Below, one piece after another: positions 42,285-51,778 of a stretch of 64,000 bases of DNA; position 1 is the first letter of the stretch; each line of letters opens with the position of its first letter. This DNA is from Staphylotrichum longicolle (taxonomy: Eukaryota; Ascomycota; Sordariomycetes; Sordariales; Chaetomiaceae), in the NCBI GenBank assembly GCA_019096155.1, contig JAHCVI010000001.1, forward strand, positions 12,487,243-12,551,242, read 5' to 3'. Position numbers and translations under genes: made by a program. Under the pieces are notes generated by a model, which saw only the letters and a list, made by a program, of their open reading frames with translations, was not told the DNA's origin and did not search any database.

Positions 42285-44859
42285 ATGTCCGTCATGTTGC
42301 AGACCCCTTCTCGAGCATCGACCGCATCCTCCTCCTCGTTCCAACCCATATCCCGCCAGAACACAATGTCGTCCTACGATGGCTCGCGGTCCGCCCGCCA
42401 GTCAAAGCGGTACTCCATGTCCGCTTTGTACATGTCCATGTCGGCCAATGAATCCGACTTGGTTATCGAAGACGACCTCGCCAAAGGTGCGCTCCAAGGG
42501 ATGGGTTGGTGGTGCGCACGATAGATGTTGACCTTTGCTGCAGCTCAAAAGGTTTTGCGGGACCTCAAGTCCAAGATCTCGTCGCAGTCCAAGAAGAACT
42601 TCGTTCTCGAGAAGGACGTTCGCTACCTCGACTCTCGCATCGCTCTTCTGATCCAGAACCGCATGGCCCTCGAAGAGGTATGTAGCGGCTCTTTGCCCCT
42701 GTTCTTTCTATCGGAGGACTAACGGACCTGCCAGCAAAACGAAGTCGCAAGCCATCTTGAAGACGCCACGGAGATGCAAGAGGGGGCTTTCCCGAACGAC
42801 GACAAGACACAAAAATACGGGAATTTGATGTTCCTGCTGCAGTCGGAGCCCAGACACATTGCCCATCTTTGCCGGCTCGTCTCAATGGCCGAGATCGACT
42901 CGCTGCTCCAGACCGTCATGTTCACCATCTACGGGAACCAGTACGAGAGCCGTGAAGAGCATCTCCTGCTGACCATGTTCCAGGTATGCTGCGTTTGGGG
43001 CGTGATGGAGTATTTTTGCAGTCGCTGACCGTCCCTGCCACAGTCCGTCCTCACGTACCAGTTCGATAATACCCCTGAATATTCGTCGCTCTTGCGCGCC
43101 AACACCCCGGTTTCGCGCATGATGACGACCTACACGAGGAGAGGGCCCGGCCAGAGCTTCCTCAAGTCGGTCCTGGCCGACAGAATCAACAGCCTGATCG
43201 AACTGAAGGATCTGGACCTAGAGATCAACCCGCTCAAGGTCTACGAGCGCATGATTGAGCAGATTGAGCAGGACACCGGGAGTCTGCCGGCGTCGTTGCC
43301 CAAGGGCATCACGCAGGAGCAAGCGGCCGAGAACCCCCAGGTCCAAGCCATCATCGAGCCGCGGTTGACCATGCTCACCGAGATCGCCAACGGATTCCTG
43401 AACACCATCATCGAAGGGCTCGATGAGGCGCCCTACGGCATCAGGTGGATCTGCAAGCAGATTCGCAGCCTGACAAAGAGGAAATACCCGGATGCTAACG
43501 ACCAGGTCATCTGCACTCTGATCGGCGGCTTCTTCTTCCTCCGCTTCATCAACCCCGCCATCGTCACGCCCAAGTCGTACATGCTCATCGACGGAACGCC
43601 TGCGGACCGCCCGAGGAGGACGCTGACGCTCATCGCCAAGATGCTGCAGAACTTGGCCAACAAGCCGTCGTACTCGAAGGAACCGTACATGGCCAAGCTG
43701 CAGCCCTTCATTCAGAAGAACAAGGACCGGGTCAACAAGTTTATGCTCGACCTGTGCGAGGTGCAGGACTTTTATGAGAGCCTCGAAATGGACAACTACG
43801 TCGCGCTCTCCAAGAAGGACCTCGAGCTGTCCATCACCCTGAACGAAATCTACGCCATGCACTCGCTGATTGAGAAGCACAGCGGGGAGATCTGCAAGGA
43901 CGAAAACTCACACCTCGCCATCATCATGGCGGAGCTGGGCGCCGGGCCAGCCCAGGTGCCGAGGAAAGAGAACAGGGTCATCAACCTGCCGCTCTACAGC
44001 AAATGGGAGACGGCCATCGACGACCTGACCGCCGCGCTAGATATCACCCAGGAGGAGGTATACTTCATGGAGGCCAAGTCCATCTTTGTGCAGATTCTGC
44101 GCACGATCCCCTCGACCTCCTCGGTGGCGAAGCGGCCGTTGCGGCTCGAGCGCATCGCCGACGCGGCCGCCACGTCCAAGAACGACGCCGTCATGGTGCG
44201 CAAGGGCATCCGGGCAATGGAACTCCTGAGCCAGCTGCAGGAACTCCGGGTCGTCGATAAGAGCGACGGGTTTAGCCTCCTGCGGGACGAGGTGGAGCAG
44301 GAGCTGCAGCACCTTGGCTCGCTCAAGGAGGGCGTGCTCACCGAGACGCAGAAGCTCGAGGAGGTGTACAAGACGATCCGCGACCACAACACGTACCTGG
44401 TGGGCCAGCTCGAGACGTACAAGAACTACCTGCACAACGTGCGCAGCCAGAGCGAGGGCACACGCCGCAAGCAGCAGAAGCAGCAGGTCCTGGGCCCGTA
44501 CAAGTTCACGCACCAGCAGCTCGAGAAGGAGGGGGTCATCCAGAAGAGCAACGTGCCCGACAACCGGCGCGCCAACATCTACTTCAACTTCACCAGTCCG
44601 CTGCCGGGCACGTTTGTCATCTCGCTGCACTACAAGGGTATGTTTTCGTCTGACATGCTTCATCCCCAACACTTACTAACCTGACATTGTGACAACAGGG
44701 CGGAATCGCGGCCTGCTCGAGCTCGACCTCAAACTCGACGACCTCCTCGAGATGCAAAAAGACAACCAGGACGACCTCGACCTCGAATACGTCCAGTTCA
44801 ACGTGCCCAAGGTGCTGGCGCTGCTCAACAAGCGGTTCGCTAGGAAAAAGGGGTGGTAG
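42285..44859 (+). CDS. gapA: Ras GTPase-activating protein (GapA/Sar1 type, RasGAP + RasGAP_C)
   Basis: Predicted 779 aa, five exons: 42285-42486, 42544-42677, 42735-42983, 43044-44637, 44699-44859 (introns 57-61 nt, with CTAAC/CTGAC branches). It should stimulate GTP hydrolysis by Ras and so damp Ras-cAMP/MAPK signalling. Order: Ser-rich N-terminus; short coiled coil (KVLRDLKSKISSQSKKNFVL); RasGAP domain about 150-460; IQGAP-like RasGAP_C domain about 560-750 ending LNKRFARKKGW. Visible key residues: R213 in LLRANT, at the arginine-finger position, and the FLR motif at 360-362 followed by FINPA. The domain order matches Schizosaccharomyces Gap1/Sar1 and Aspergillus GapA, not true IQGAP, since no calponin-homology or IQ repeats are present. 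The ATG is in a CACCATGTCC context. Confidence 0.95.
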
Positions 44860-44954
44860 GGCGCCCCCCCGCCCCCGCCGTCATCGTCATCGTCGTCAGC
44901 ATCATGATGGATTGATGCGCTGGCCGGGCTGGTGGATATTTGCGCGATGAATCC

Positions 44955-44977
44955 TTTTTTTTTTTTTTTTTTTTTTT
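44955..44977 (+). repeat. T23 homopolymer
   Basis: An uninterrupted run of 23 T, about 95 nt after the RasGAP stop codon. No target-site duplication or flanking element is recognisable, so it is best called simple sequence. Confidence 0.9.
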
Positions 44978-45062
44978 GACTCAACTACTCTCCCCCATTC
45001 GTCTGCGACGTAACGCAACAGGGGACTAATTCTCGTTGGCGTTTTGTTTCTTCTTTGGGTTC

Positions 45063-45096
45063 GGTTGCGGGTTGGTTGCGGGTTGGTTGCGGGGTT
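45063..45096 (+). repeat. Three 11-bp G-rich repeats
   Basis: Three tandem units of GGTTGCGGGTT (the last with one extra G), followed by GGG. The spaced GGG runs could in principle fold as a G-quadruplex. Confidence 0.8.
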
Positions 45097-46385
45097 GGGA
45101 AGGGAAGGGATGGATTGGCGAAGGAGGGAGGTGGGGACGGACGGGTTTGACCTTGTTAGGGCTCTGGTTGTTCTGTTGTCGTTGTTGCTGCTCCTTGCTG
45201 TTGCTGTTGCTGTTGCTGTTGTTGTCGGGCCGTGCTCCACGCACGACCTCTCTTGATACCACTGTCGCCAGCCTTGTTTTTCTTTTCTTTTCTTCTCTCC
45301 ATTGGAATTGGGTTTCTCGGTTTCCATTAATCATCACCCTCATCCTCATCCCGATCATCGTTCTTGCTGCTGCTGCTGCTCCCTTTCTGGCGTGCTTTTT
45401 TGTCTTCTCGTTTCGTCTTTGCTCTGATTCAACGACATGTCCCCTTTCTGTTCTTTCCGTTTGGTCTGCTTCTTGATGTTACTGGTGGGAGAGCGAGGGG
45501 AAATGGAATGCGAAGTGTTTATGGTACTAGGGATCCCCCCCCGACCCGACGAAACCGCACTTGATATACGCCGGTTCCAAAACCACCCCCCCGCCCCCGC
45601 TGCCGTGTGTCTTATACCGGTTTCTGTTGCGGAACACGACTGTTGGACCGCGTTTGCGTAGCGAATGAGGATTTGGCGTTACAATCGGCAACCTCCAACC
45701 TCCTTGCAACCCCACCTTCGTGGGTGGAAGCAATCACTGGTGCAACAAAGTGGGGGGGGTGTTCTCCAGTTTATTTAATGGATTTATGGGGGTGTGCGTT
45801 GGGAGGGTTTGGATGGGGATGTGTGGGTGTGGGAAAGGGAAACCTGGTATGACTCCCATGGGGGAGGGGGATACTCTGGGTGTGGGTCAAGTAATGAAGG
45901 GGTAGGGGAGGGAGCGGGGAGGATACTTGAGGCACGCTGGAGAGATGCGATACGATCTGGTTTATGGGTATTAGGGGAGGTGCTCTAAGGGACGGGGGCT
46001 AAGCTGTGTAATTCTAGATAGGCAGTCTGGCAGGCTGGCAGGTGATGGATGGTAAGGTTTCGGCTGGTCCGGGGCGGCCCGCGAGGTGTGGTATTTTTGG
46101 AAGGTGTTTTTGTTTTCATCTCACTTTGGGCCGTCTCGACATCTTTTGTTTGGTGTTTAGCTCTGCCGGTCTGTCTTTGCTGTCAGATGGGTTTTGTGCT
46201 GGGTGGGTCATGGGGGGGTTTGATGAGATATGGTTTCTCCTCCTTTCCGCTACATTCTGGTTCTCACTCACTCATGACTTTTGTTTTACTCCCGTTCGAG
46301 ACATTCTGGACATCTTTTTGTTTGCGCAGAGTTTGATGGTCTGATTGCCTGCCGGAGCGAAAGATGCGTTGGATCGCGAGCATCA

Positions 46386-46397
46386 GGTTAGGGTTAG
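46386..46397 (+). repeat. Short telomere-type sequence
   Basis: GGTTAGGGTTAG, two units of the fungal telomeric repeat TTAGGG, in non-coding DNA. Too short to be an internal telomere tract; could be a Tbf1-type site or chance. Confidence 0.45.
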
Positions 46398-47925
46398 ATG
46401 GACGGTCGTTTTGATCGCACTGCGTCTGTCTCCTGGGTAACCCCAACTAAGCCCTCTAAGCCGTAGTCCCGTACGAAAAGTGCCTGACTCTTGTCCTCTC
46501 ATTTACGGGCAACCTCGATCGTCTTGGTAAGGCTGTTGTGCGATGCATACGAGGCTTGGCCTGGTGATCCACGTGGAGTGGGTGGTAAGTCCCGGTTGGC
46601 CGGATCCACTGCTCAGCACTAAGTGGTATGTCTGTACGAGCGATATTGAATCCTCCAGAGTCAAATCGAGCCCGATCTCCAAACTGCGGCCACGTCCAGG
46701 CATGATCCAGGCGGTGAGACCGGACGCATCCCTCCACCGAGCGCACGCCAGTCGCATGTCAGCGCAGGCGCGTTGTCAGGCTTGAGAACGGGATGAGGGA
46801 CGAGGGACGAGAGATTTGCGACGGATTGACCCCCACATCGGATGACGAGAGGCGAAGGCTCGAAGGCAGCGCAAGGGAGGAGGAAGCGGCGCCCGATGAC
46901 GCTGGGGATCTCCCCCACAATCTCGACAATCTGGATGGTGTGACCTCACCTCACCCGAGCGGCGGGCAAAGTTCTGCAAGACCTGAGGCTGCCCCGATAT
47001 CAGAGCTGTCGTTTGAGCTGCAGCTGCTGGGGCTGGGGGTTGACAACGCCGAATAATACTCCGCAGCCAAAAACCTACATAAGCGAGACTGGTGTGGCGT
47101 GATGTTACGCAGGGACTGCCGTCCAGTTGGAGGCCCAGGCCCTGCGGTGAAACCGACACAACAGCTCTCCCGCGGGCGGAATCAGGTGGTTTGGGCCCTG
47201 CTCCCTTAGCGTCGGTCGTAGCCGGCTGATGAGGTGGTGGTGAGGTGTCAGTGGAGTGCTCCCGTCTTGCAATATTCTCCTGTTGGAAAGGTGTCAGATA
47301 GGGTGTTGATGGCCCGTGGGTGCGCCCTGGACCACGCTGGTGGACCCCCCCTCAAGCCAAGCGTGCGCGGCAGCGATTTCCGATGGCGCTACCTATCGAA
47401 AACCCCTCCAACCCCTCCACTGTCGGCCCCGGCCCTCCGAGACGACGTCAGAGGATCCGCCTTTTCGATGGCCGCCAGAAAACACGGGGCGGACATTCAC
47501 GACGATCAGAAGCAATCGAACTTCTCCTCCACACCCTTGAACTAGGTCTTACTACCTAGCCATCGCTCCGAGGAAGACTTTTGCTTCTCTTTGATACGAA
47601 GAGGTTGAGCAGTGCTCGATTCCCGCCGAGCCCGCCAACGCAAACAGCGCAGAGATTGCTCGTATCGCTTCATGGTGTCGCGCTGGAATTTGAGAGCCGT
47701 TGGCCGTCGGGCGGAGAGGGGTAGCTCTGCTGTATGCCCGCACTTCCCGGCATCGCGCCAGGCCATGCAAGATGGCGACGAGGTCGTTGCCGGGTGCAAA
47801 ATGATTGGGCCGCTGTAAGCGGAAGGACCAACCTCCATGGGTTCAGACCCTGCTTTCCCGTCTTGGACAACATCAGACCACTGCTTCCTGCAGTGGGGTT
47901 CAAGGGAGCCTGCTTTGGAGTAATT

Positions 47926-48196
47926 GCATGGCGGCATGGCTGCATGGGATGCTGCATGGGATGCTGCATGGGTGAGGTAAGGGAGGTGCGTGGGTGGATA
48001 CAATGGGATGGGATGGAGTATGCCTTCCCAAATCCCAGTGGAGGTTGTGTGAGGAGGGGAGCTGCAAGCGGGCGACGTCCGATTTCCCAACGGCGGCAGG
48101 GCCCGCAATTGCCATGCTGCTTTCATCGGAATCCGCATCCAAACGCCCCAGGATGCCAACGTTACCAGGATGCCGCCAGGATGCCACCAGGATGCC
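47926..48196 (+). promoter_or_regulatory. GGATGC/CATGG repeat cluster upstream of phosphoketolase
   Basis: Two and two-thirds copies of a 12-bp unit (TGCATGGGATGC) at 47941-47972, preceded by more GCATGG copies, and four copies of CAGGATGCC at 48149, 48166, 48177 and 48188 (spacing 17, 11 and 11 bp). In all, GGATGC occurs six times on the + strand in about 250 bp, 500-760 bp before the phosphoketolase ATG. The near-11-bp spacing would place sites on one face of the helix. A regulatory role is inferred only. Confidence 0.4.
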
Positions 48197-48523
48197 ATCC
48201 CGCGCACGCCGCTGGCGAGCCACAAGCATGAAGCAACCCAACAACCCTGGGCACGCCGGTGGCAACCTGGACTGCATGCATGTCCACCTCAGTCATGTCC
48301 TCGGTCGACTCTGCGAATGGGCGATGTTGCTTGGGCAGATCTGCTTCCCTCCCCCTCCCCACCTCCCTGGCGAGCCTGGCTCTTACGACGTCCCGCTACA
48401 CGCGGTTGCTGTACGAGGTCTACCCACCGCCCGTATTGCTCCCGCTGCCTTGGATCGGCCAGCTCGACGTCTCTCATGCTTCCGGAACAGGCGCTCGCTT
48501 CCCACGATGGAGTGCAGCCTGCA

Positions 48524-48530
48524 TATAAAG
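48524..48530 (+). promoter_or_regulatory. TATA box of phosphoketolase
   Basis: TATAAAG in a GC-rich promoter, about 175 bp before the start codon and followed by a C/T-rich leader. Typical of a strongly expressed, regulated fungal gene. Confidence 0.55.
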
Positions 48531-48703
48531 ACAAAAGGGCTGCGTCCCCCATTCCGCCCTCCTCTCTTGTCTTGCTCACCACCACCAGTCCTTAGCTACC
48601 AGGTTGGACACCCATCTAACCTGACATCACATTCCTCAGCCCGGTTGATTCCGACTTGAGGACCTTTCTCTCGTTTTACTTTACACCCGCCTAACCACCC
48701 ACC

Positions 48704-51218
48704 ATGGGCGATTCGAAAGAAGAGGGCAAGAGCATCAGCCCCTACGGGCCTGCTCGCTCCACCATCAAGGGCAACCCGCTCTCCGCCGAGGAGATCAAGA
48801 AGTACAATGACTTTTTCAAGGCCAGCTTGTACCTCAGCCTTGGCATGATCTACCTCCGCGACAACGCGTTGCTCAGGAAGCCCCTCCAGAAGGAGCACCT
48901 CAAGGCGCGTCTTCTCGGCCACTACGGCTCCGCCCCCGGCCAGATCTTCGCCTACATGCACTTCAACCGCCTGATCCCCAAGTACGACCTTGATGCCATC
49001 TTCATCTCGGGCCCCGGCCACGGCGCCCCCGCCGTGCTGTCGCAGGCCTACCTCGAGGGCACCTACTCGGAAGTCTACCCCGAGGTGTCGGAGGACGAGG
49101 AGGGCATGCAGAAGTTCTTCAAGTCCTTCTCCTTCCCCGGTGGCATCGGCTCCCACGCCACCCCCGAAACCCCGGGCTCTATCCACGAGGGTGGTGAGCT
49201 CGGCTACTCGATCTCTCACGCCTTCGGTGCCGTCTATGACAACCCGAACCTGATCGCCGTCACCATGGTCGGCGACGGTGAGGCCGAGACTGGTCCCCTG
49301 GCCACCTCGTGGCACAGCACAAAGTTCCTCAACCCCATCACCGACGGTGCCGTCCTCCCCATCCTGCACCTGAACGGCTACAAGATCAACAACCCCACCA
49401 TCCTTGCCCGCATCAGCCACAAGGAGCTCGAGAACCTCTTCCTCGGCTACGGCTACCAGCCGTACTTTGTCGAGGGTGACGACATCGAGACGATGCACCA
49501 GGCCATGGCGGCCACCCTGGAGCACTGCGTGCTCGAGATCAAGAAGTTCCAGAAGCAGGCCCGCGACTCTGGCAAGGCCTTCCGTCCCCTGTGGCCCGTC
49601 ATCATTCTCCGCACTCCCAAGGGCTGGACCGGCCCCCGCAAGATCGGCAACAACTACATGGAGGGCTACTGGCGCGCCCATCAGGTGCCCATCACCACGG
49701 TGCACGAGAACCCCGACCACCTCAAGCTGCTCGAGGACTGGCTCCGCAGCTACGAGCCGGACCGCCTCTTTGCCAATGGCAAGATCAGCGATGACCTCAA
49801 GAGCCTTTGTCCAACAGGCAACCTGCGCATGAGCGCCAACCCCGTCGCCAACGGCGGTCTGCTCCGCAAGCCGCTGCGGATGCCCGACTTCCGCAACTAC
49901 GCCATCAAGGTCGACAAGCCCGGCGTCACTATGGATGCCACCATGAGCAACATGGCCGTCTTCCTGCGCGACATCATGGCCGAGAACCCAGACAACTTCC
50001 GTCTGTTCGGCCCCGATGAGACCGAGTCCAACAAGCTCGGCAAGGTGTACGAGGCCACCAAGAAGGTCTGGATGGGTGAGTACTTCGAGGAGGATGAGAA
50101 CGGCGGCAACCTGGCCCCCGCCGGCCGCGTCATGGAGATGCTCTCTGAGCACACTTGCGAGGGTTGGCTCGAGGGCTACATCCTCACCGGTCGCCACGGT
50201 CTGCTGAACAGCTACGAGCCGTTCATCCACGTCATCGACTCGATGGTCAACCAGGTATGTCTCAACTGCCGAACCCCCACGGGGCTCATCTGCTAACAAC
50301 CTACAGCACTGCAAATGGCTCGAGAAGTGCCTCGAGGTCGAGTGGCGCGTCAAGGTCGCCTCGCTCAACATCCTCCTGACGGCCGTCGTCTGGCGCCAGG
50401 ACCACAACGGTTTCACGCACCAGGACCCCGGCTTCCTCGACATCGTGGCCAACAAGAGCCCCGACGTCGTCCGCATCTACCTGCCGCCCGACGGAAACTG
50501 CCTGCTGTCGTGCGTCGACCACTGCCTGCGGTCGTCCAACTACGTCAACGTCATCGTTGCCGACAAGCAGGAGCATCTGCAGTACCTCCCCATGGAGGAC
50601 GCCATCGTGCACTGCACCAAGGGTATCGGCATCTGGCCCCAGTTCTCCACCGACCACGGTGCGGAGCCCGACGTCGTCATGGCGTCGTGCGGTGATATCT
50701 CGACGCACGAGTCGCTCGCCGCCATCGACCTGCTCCTGCAGCACTTCCCCGAGCTCAAGATCCGCTGCGTCAACTGCGTGGACCTCTTCAAGCTCATCTC
50801 GCACGTCGACCACCCGCACGGTCTCACCGACGCCGAGTGGGTGTCCATCTTCACCGACGACAAGCCCATCATCTTCAACTTCCACAGCTACCCGTGGCTC
50901 GTCCACCGCCTGGCGTACAAGCGCCCCGGCAACCTCAACATGCACGTCCGCGGCTACAAGGAGAAGGGCAACATCGACACGCCGCTCGAGCTGGCCATCC
51001 GCAACCAGACGGACCGCTTCAGCCTGGCCATGGATGCCATCGACCGCATCCCGCACCTCAAGAACAGGGGCGCCGCCGCCCGCGAGGCCCTCCACAGCGC
51101 CCAGATCAAGGCTCGCAACCAGGCCTTCGAGGACGGTGTCGACCCCGCGTTCCTCAAGAACTGGACCTGGACCCACACTGGACTCTGGAAGTCCACCCTT
51201 CCCAAGCTCCTGGGTTAG
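48704..51218 (+). CDS. xfp: Phosphoketolase (xylulose-5-P/fructose-6-P), TPP-dependent
   Basis: Predicted 820 aa, two exons (48704-50254, 50307-51218) around a 52-nt intron with a CTAAC branch. It cleaves xylulose 5-phosphate (and usually fructose 6-phosphate) with phosphate to acetyl phosphate plus glyceraldehyde 3-phosphate (or erythrose 4-phosphate), diverting pentose phosphates towards acetate/acetyl-CoA in the cytosol. Motifs: GHYGSAPG; GPGHGAPAV with GPGHG at 103-107; SFPGGIGSHATPETPGSIHE; the TPP/Mg signature GDGEAETGP from residue 190; TPKGWTGPRK; FGPDETESN; and the GRHGLLNSYEPF block before the intron. The length matches the family's usual 790-820 aa. Codon choice is very strongly C-ending, pointing to high expression. 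The start is in a CACCATGGGC context. No partner genes (acetate kinase, phosphotransacetylase) are adjacent. Confidence 0.97.
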
Positions 51219-51691
51219 AGTATAAACTATTAGACTGGGGATGACGAGTGATGTATGATTTTCTTTTTTTTTCCTTTTGTATATGGATGGTCAGGATGGT
51301 AAATAGTCTGTCGCGTCTCGCATAATGGGTATCAATAAAGAGTTTTAGACTATATTTTGCTCTGAGCGTATCTTGCTGGATGTGAATAAGTGACTCATCG
51401 GTGCGTGTGCCTATGTATAAGGGAGTCATGGTAGATGCCTCACCACCGATGGTCCTCAGTTTCTGTGTCAAGATGTTTACGTCTCGACAAGCAGTCGCGT
51501 AAAACAAGAAGGGAAAAAAAAAAGAAGAAAAAAAGAGAAGTGAAGCTTGAAGAGCAATAACGGAATGCAGAAGAAGAAAGAAAGGTGTCAAGGAAAAGAA
51601 TGGATGTTGTCTGGCAACTTGTGCTTGTGCTCGTGCATGACAAGGCGGGTGTCGGCGCCCTAAGCCTCAACAAACACCAAAAGCGAAGCCT
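51219..51691. other. Phosphoketolase 3' region and tRNA upstream sequence
   Basis: 473 bp holding the phosphoketolase 3' UTR with its polyadenylation signal and then the 5' flank of the tRNA-Lys gene, including an A-rich purine stretch around 51.5 kb. No gene seen. Confidence 0.6.
51334..51339 (+). terminator. Polyadenylation signal of phosphoketolase
   Basis: AATAAA located 116 nt after the stop codon in an A/T-rich stretch, a typical place for a fungal poly(A) signal. Confidence 0.5.
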
Positions 51692-51778
51692 GCCCGGCTA
51701 GCTCAATCGGTAGAGCGTGAGACTCTTACGGGGTTCTCCATCATCTCAAGGTTGTGGGTTCGACCCCCACGTCGGGCT
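51692..51778 (+). tRNA. tRNA-Lys(CUU) with a 14-nt intron
   Basis: A full cloverleaf can be drawn. The acceptor stem GCCCGGC pairs with GTCGGGC (51771-51777, one G-U pair). The D arm is GCTC/GAGC. The anticodon stem TGAGA/TCTCA holds loop CTCTTA-A with anticodon CTT at 51725-51727. The T arm is GTGGG-TTCGACC-CCCAC. An intron of 14 nt (51729-51742) sits at the canonical position, one base 3' of the anticodon. The discriminator base is T (51778). No CCA is encoded, as expected for a nuclear gene. Internal A and B boxes are present (TAGCTCAATCGG; GGTTCGACCCC). Confidence 0.96.

Larger units (their letters stand above)
44860..48703. other. Long gene-free region between RasGAP and phosphoketolase
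   Basis: 3.8 kb with no supported gene. It begins with the RasGAP 3' UTR (including a T23 run), passes through G/T-rich sequence with short repeats, and ends in the phosphoketolase promoter with a GGATGC cluster and a TATA box. A frame at 46793-47056 is too short and unlike known proteins. Confidence 0.55.

Noticed and set aside
44955..44977. T23 run as the poly(A) end of a retroposed element on the minus strand
   Set aside because: No target-site duplication, no element body and no RT-like coding sequence next to it.
46793..47056. 87-codon acidic frame upstream of phosphoketolase
   Set aside because: Short, isolated, with no homologous look and no clear promoter or splice partners.
48596..50476. 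626-codon open frame antisense to phosphoketolase
   Set aside because: It is the mirror of a very codon-biased gene: C-ending codons on one strand suppress stops on the other. The sense frame has clear catalytic motifs; the antisense product is Val/Leu/Gly/Asp-rich with no domain.
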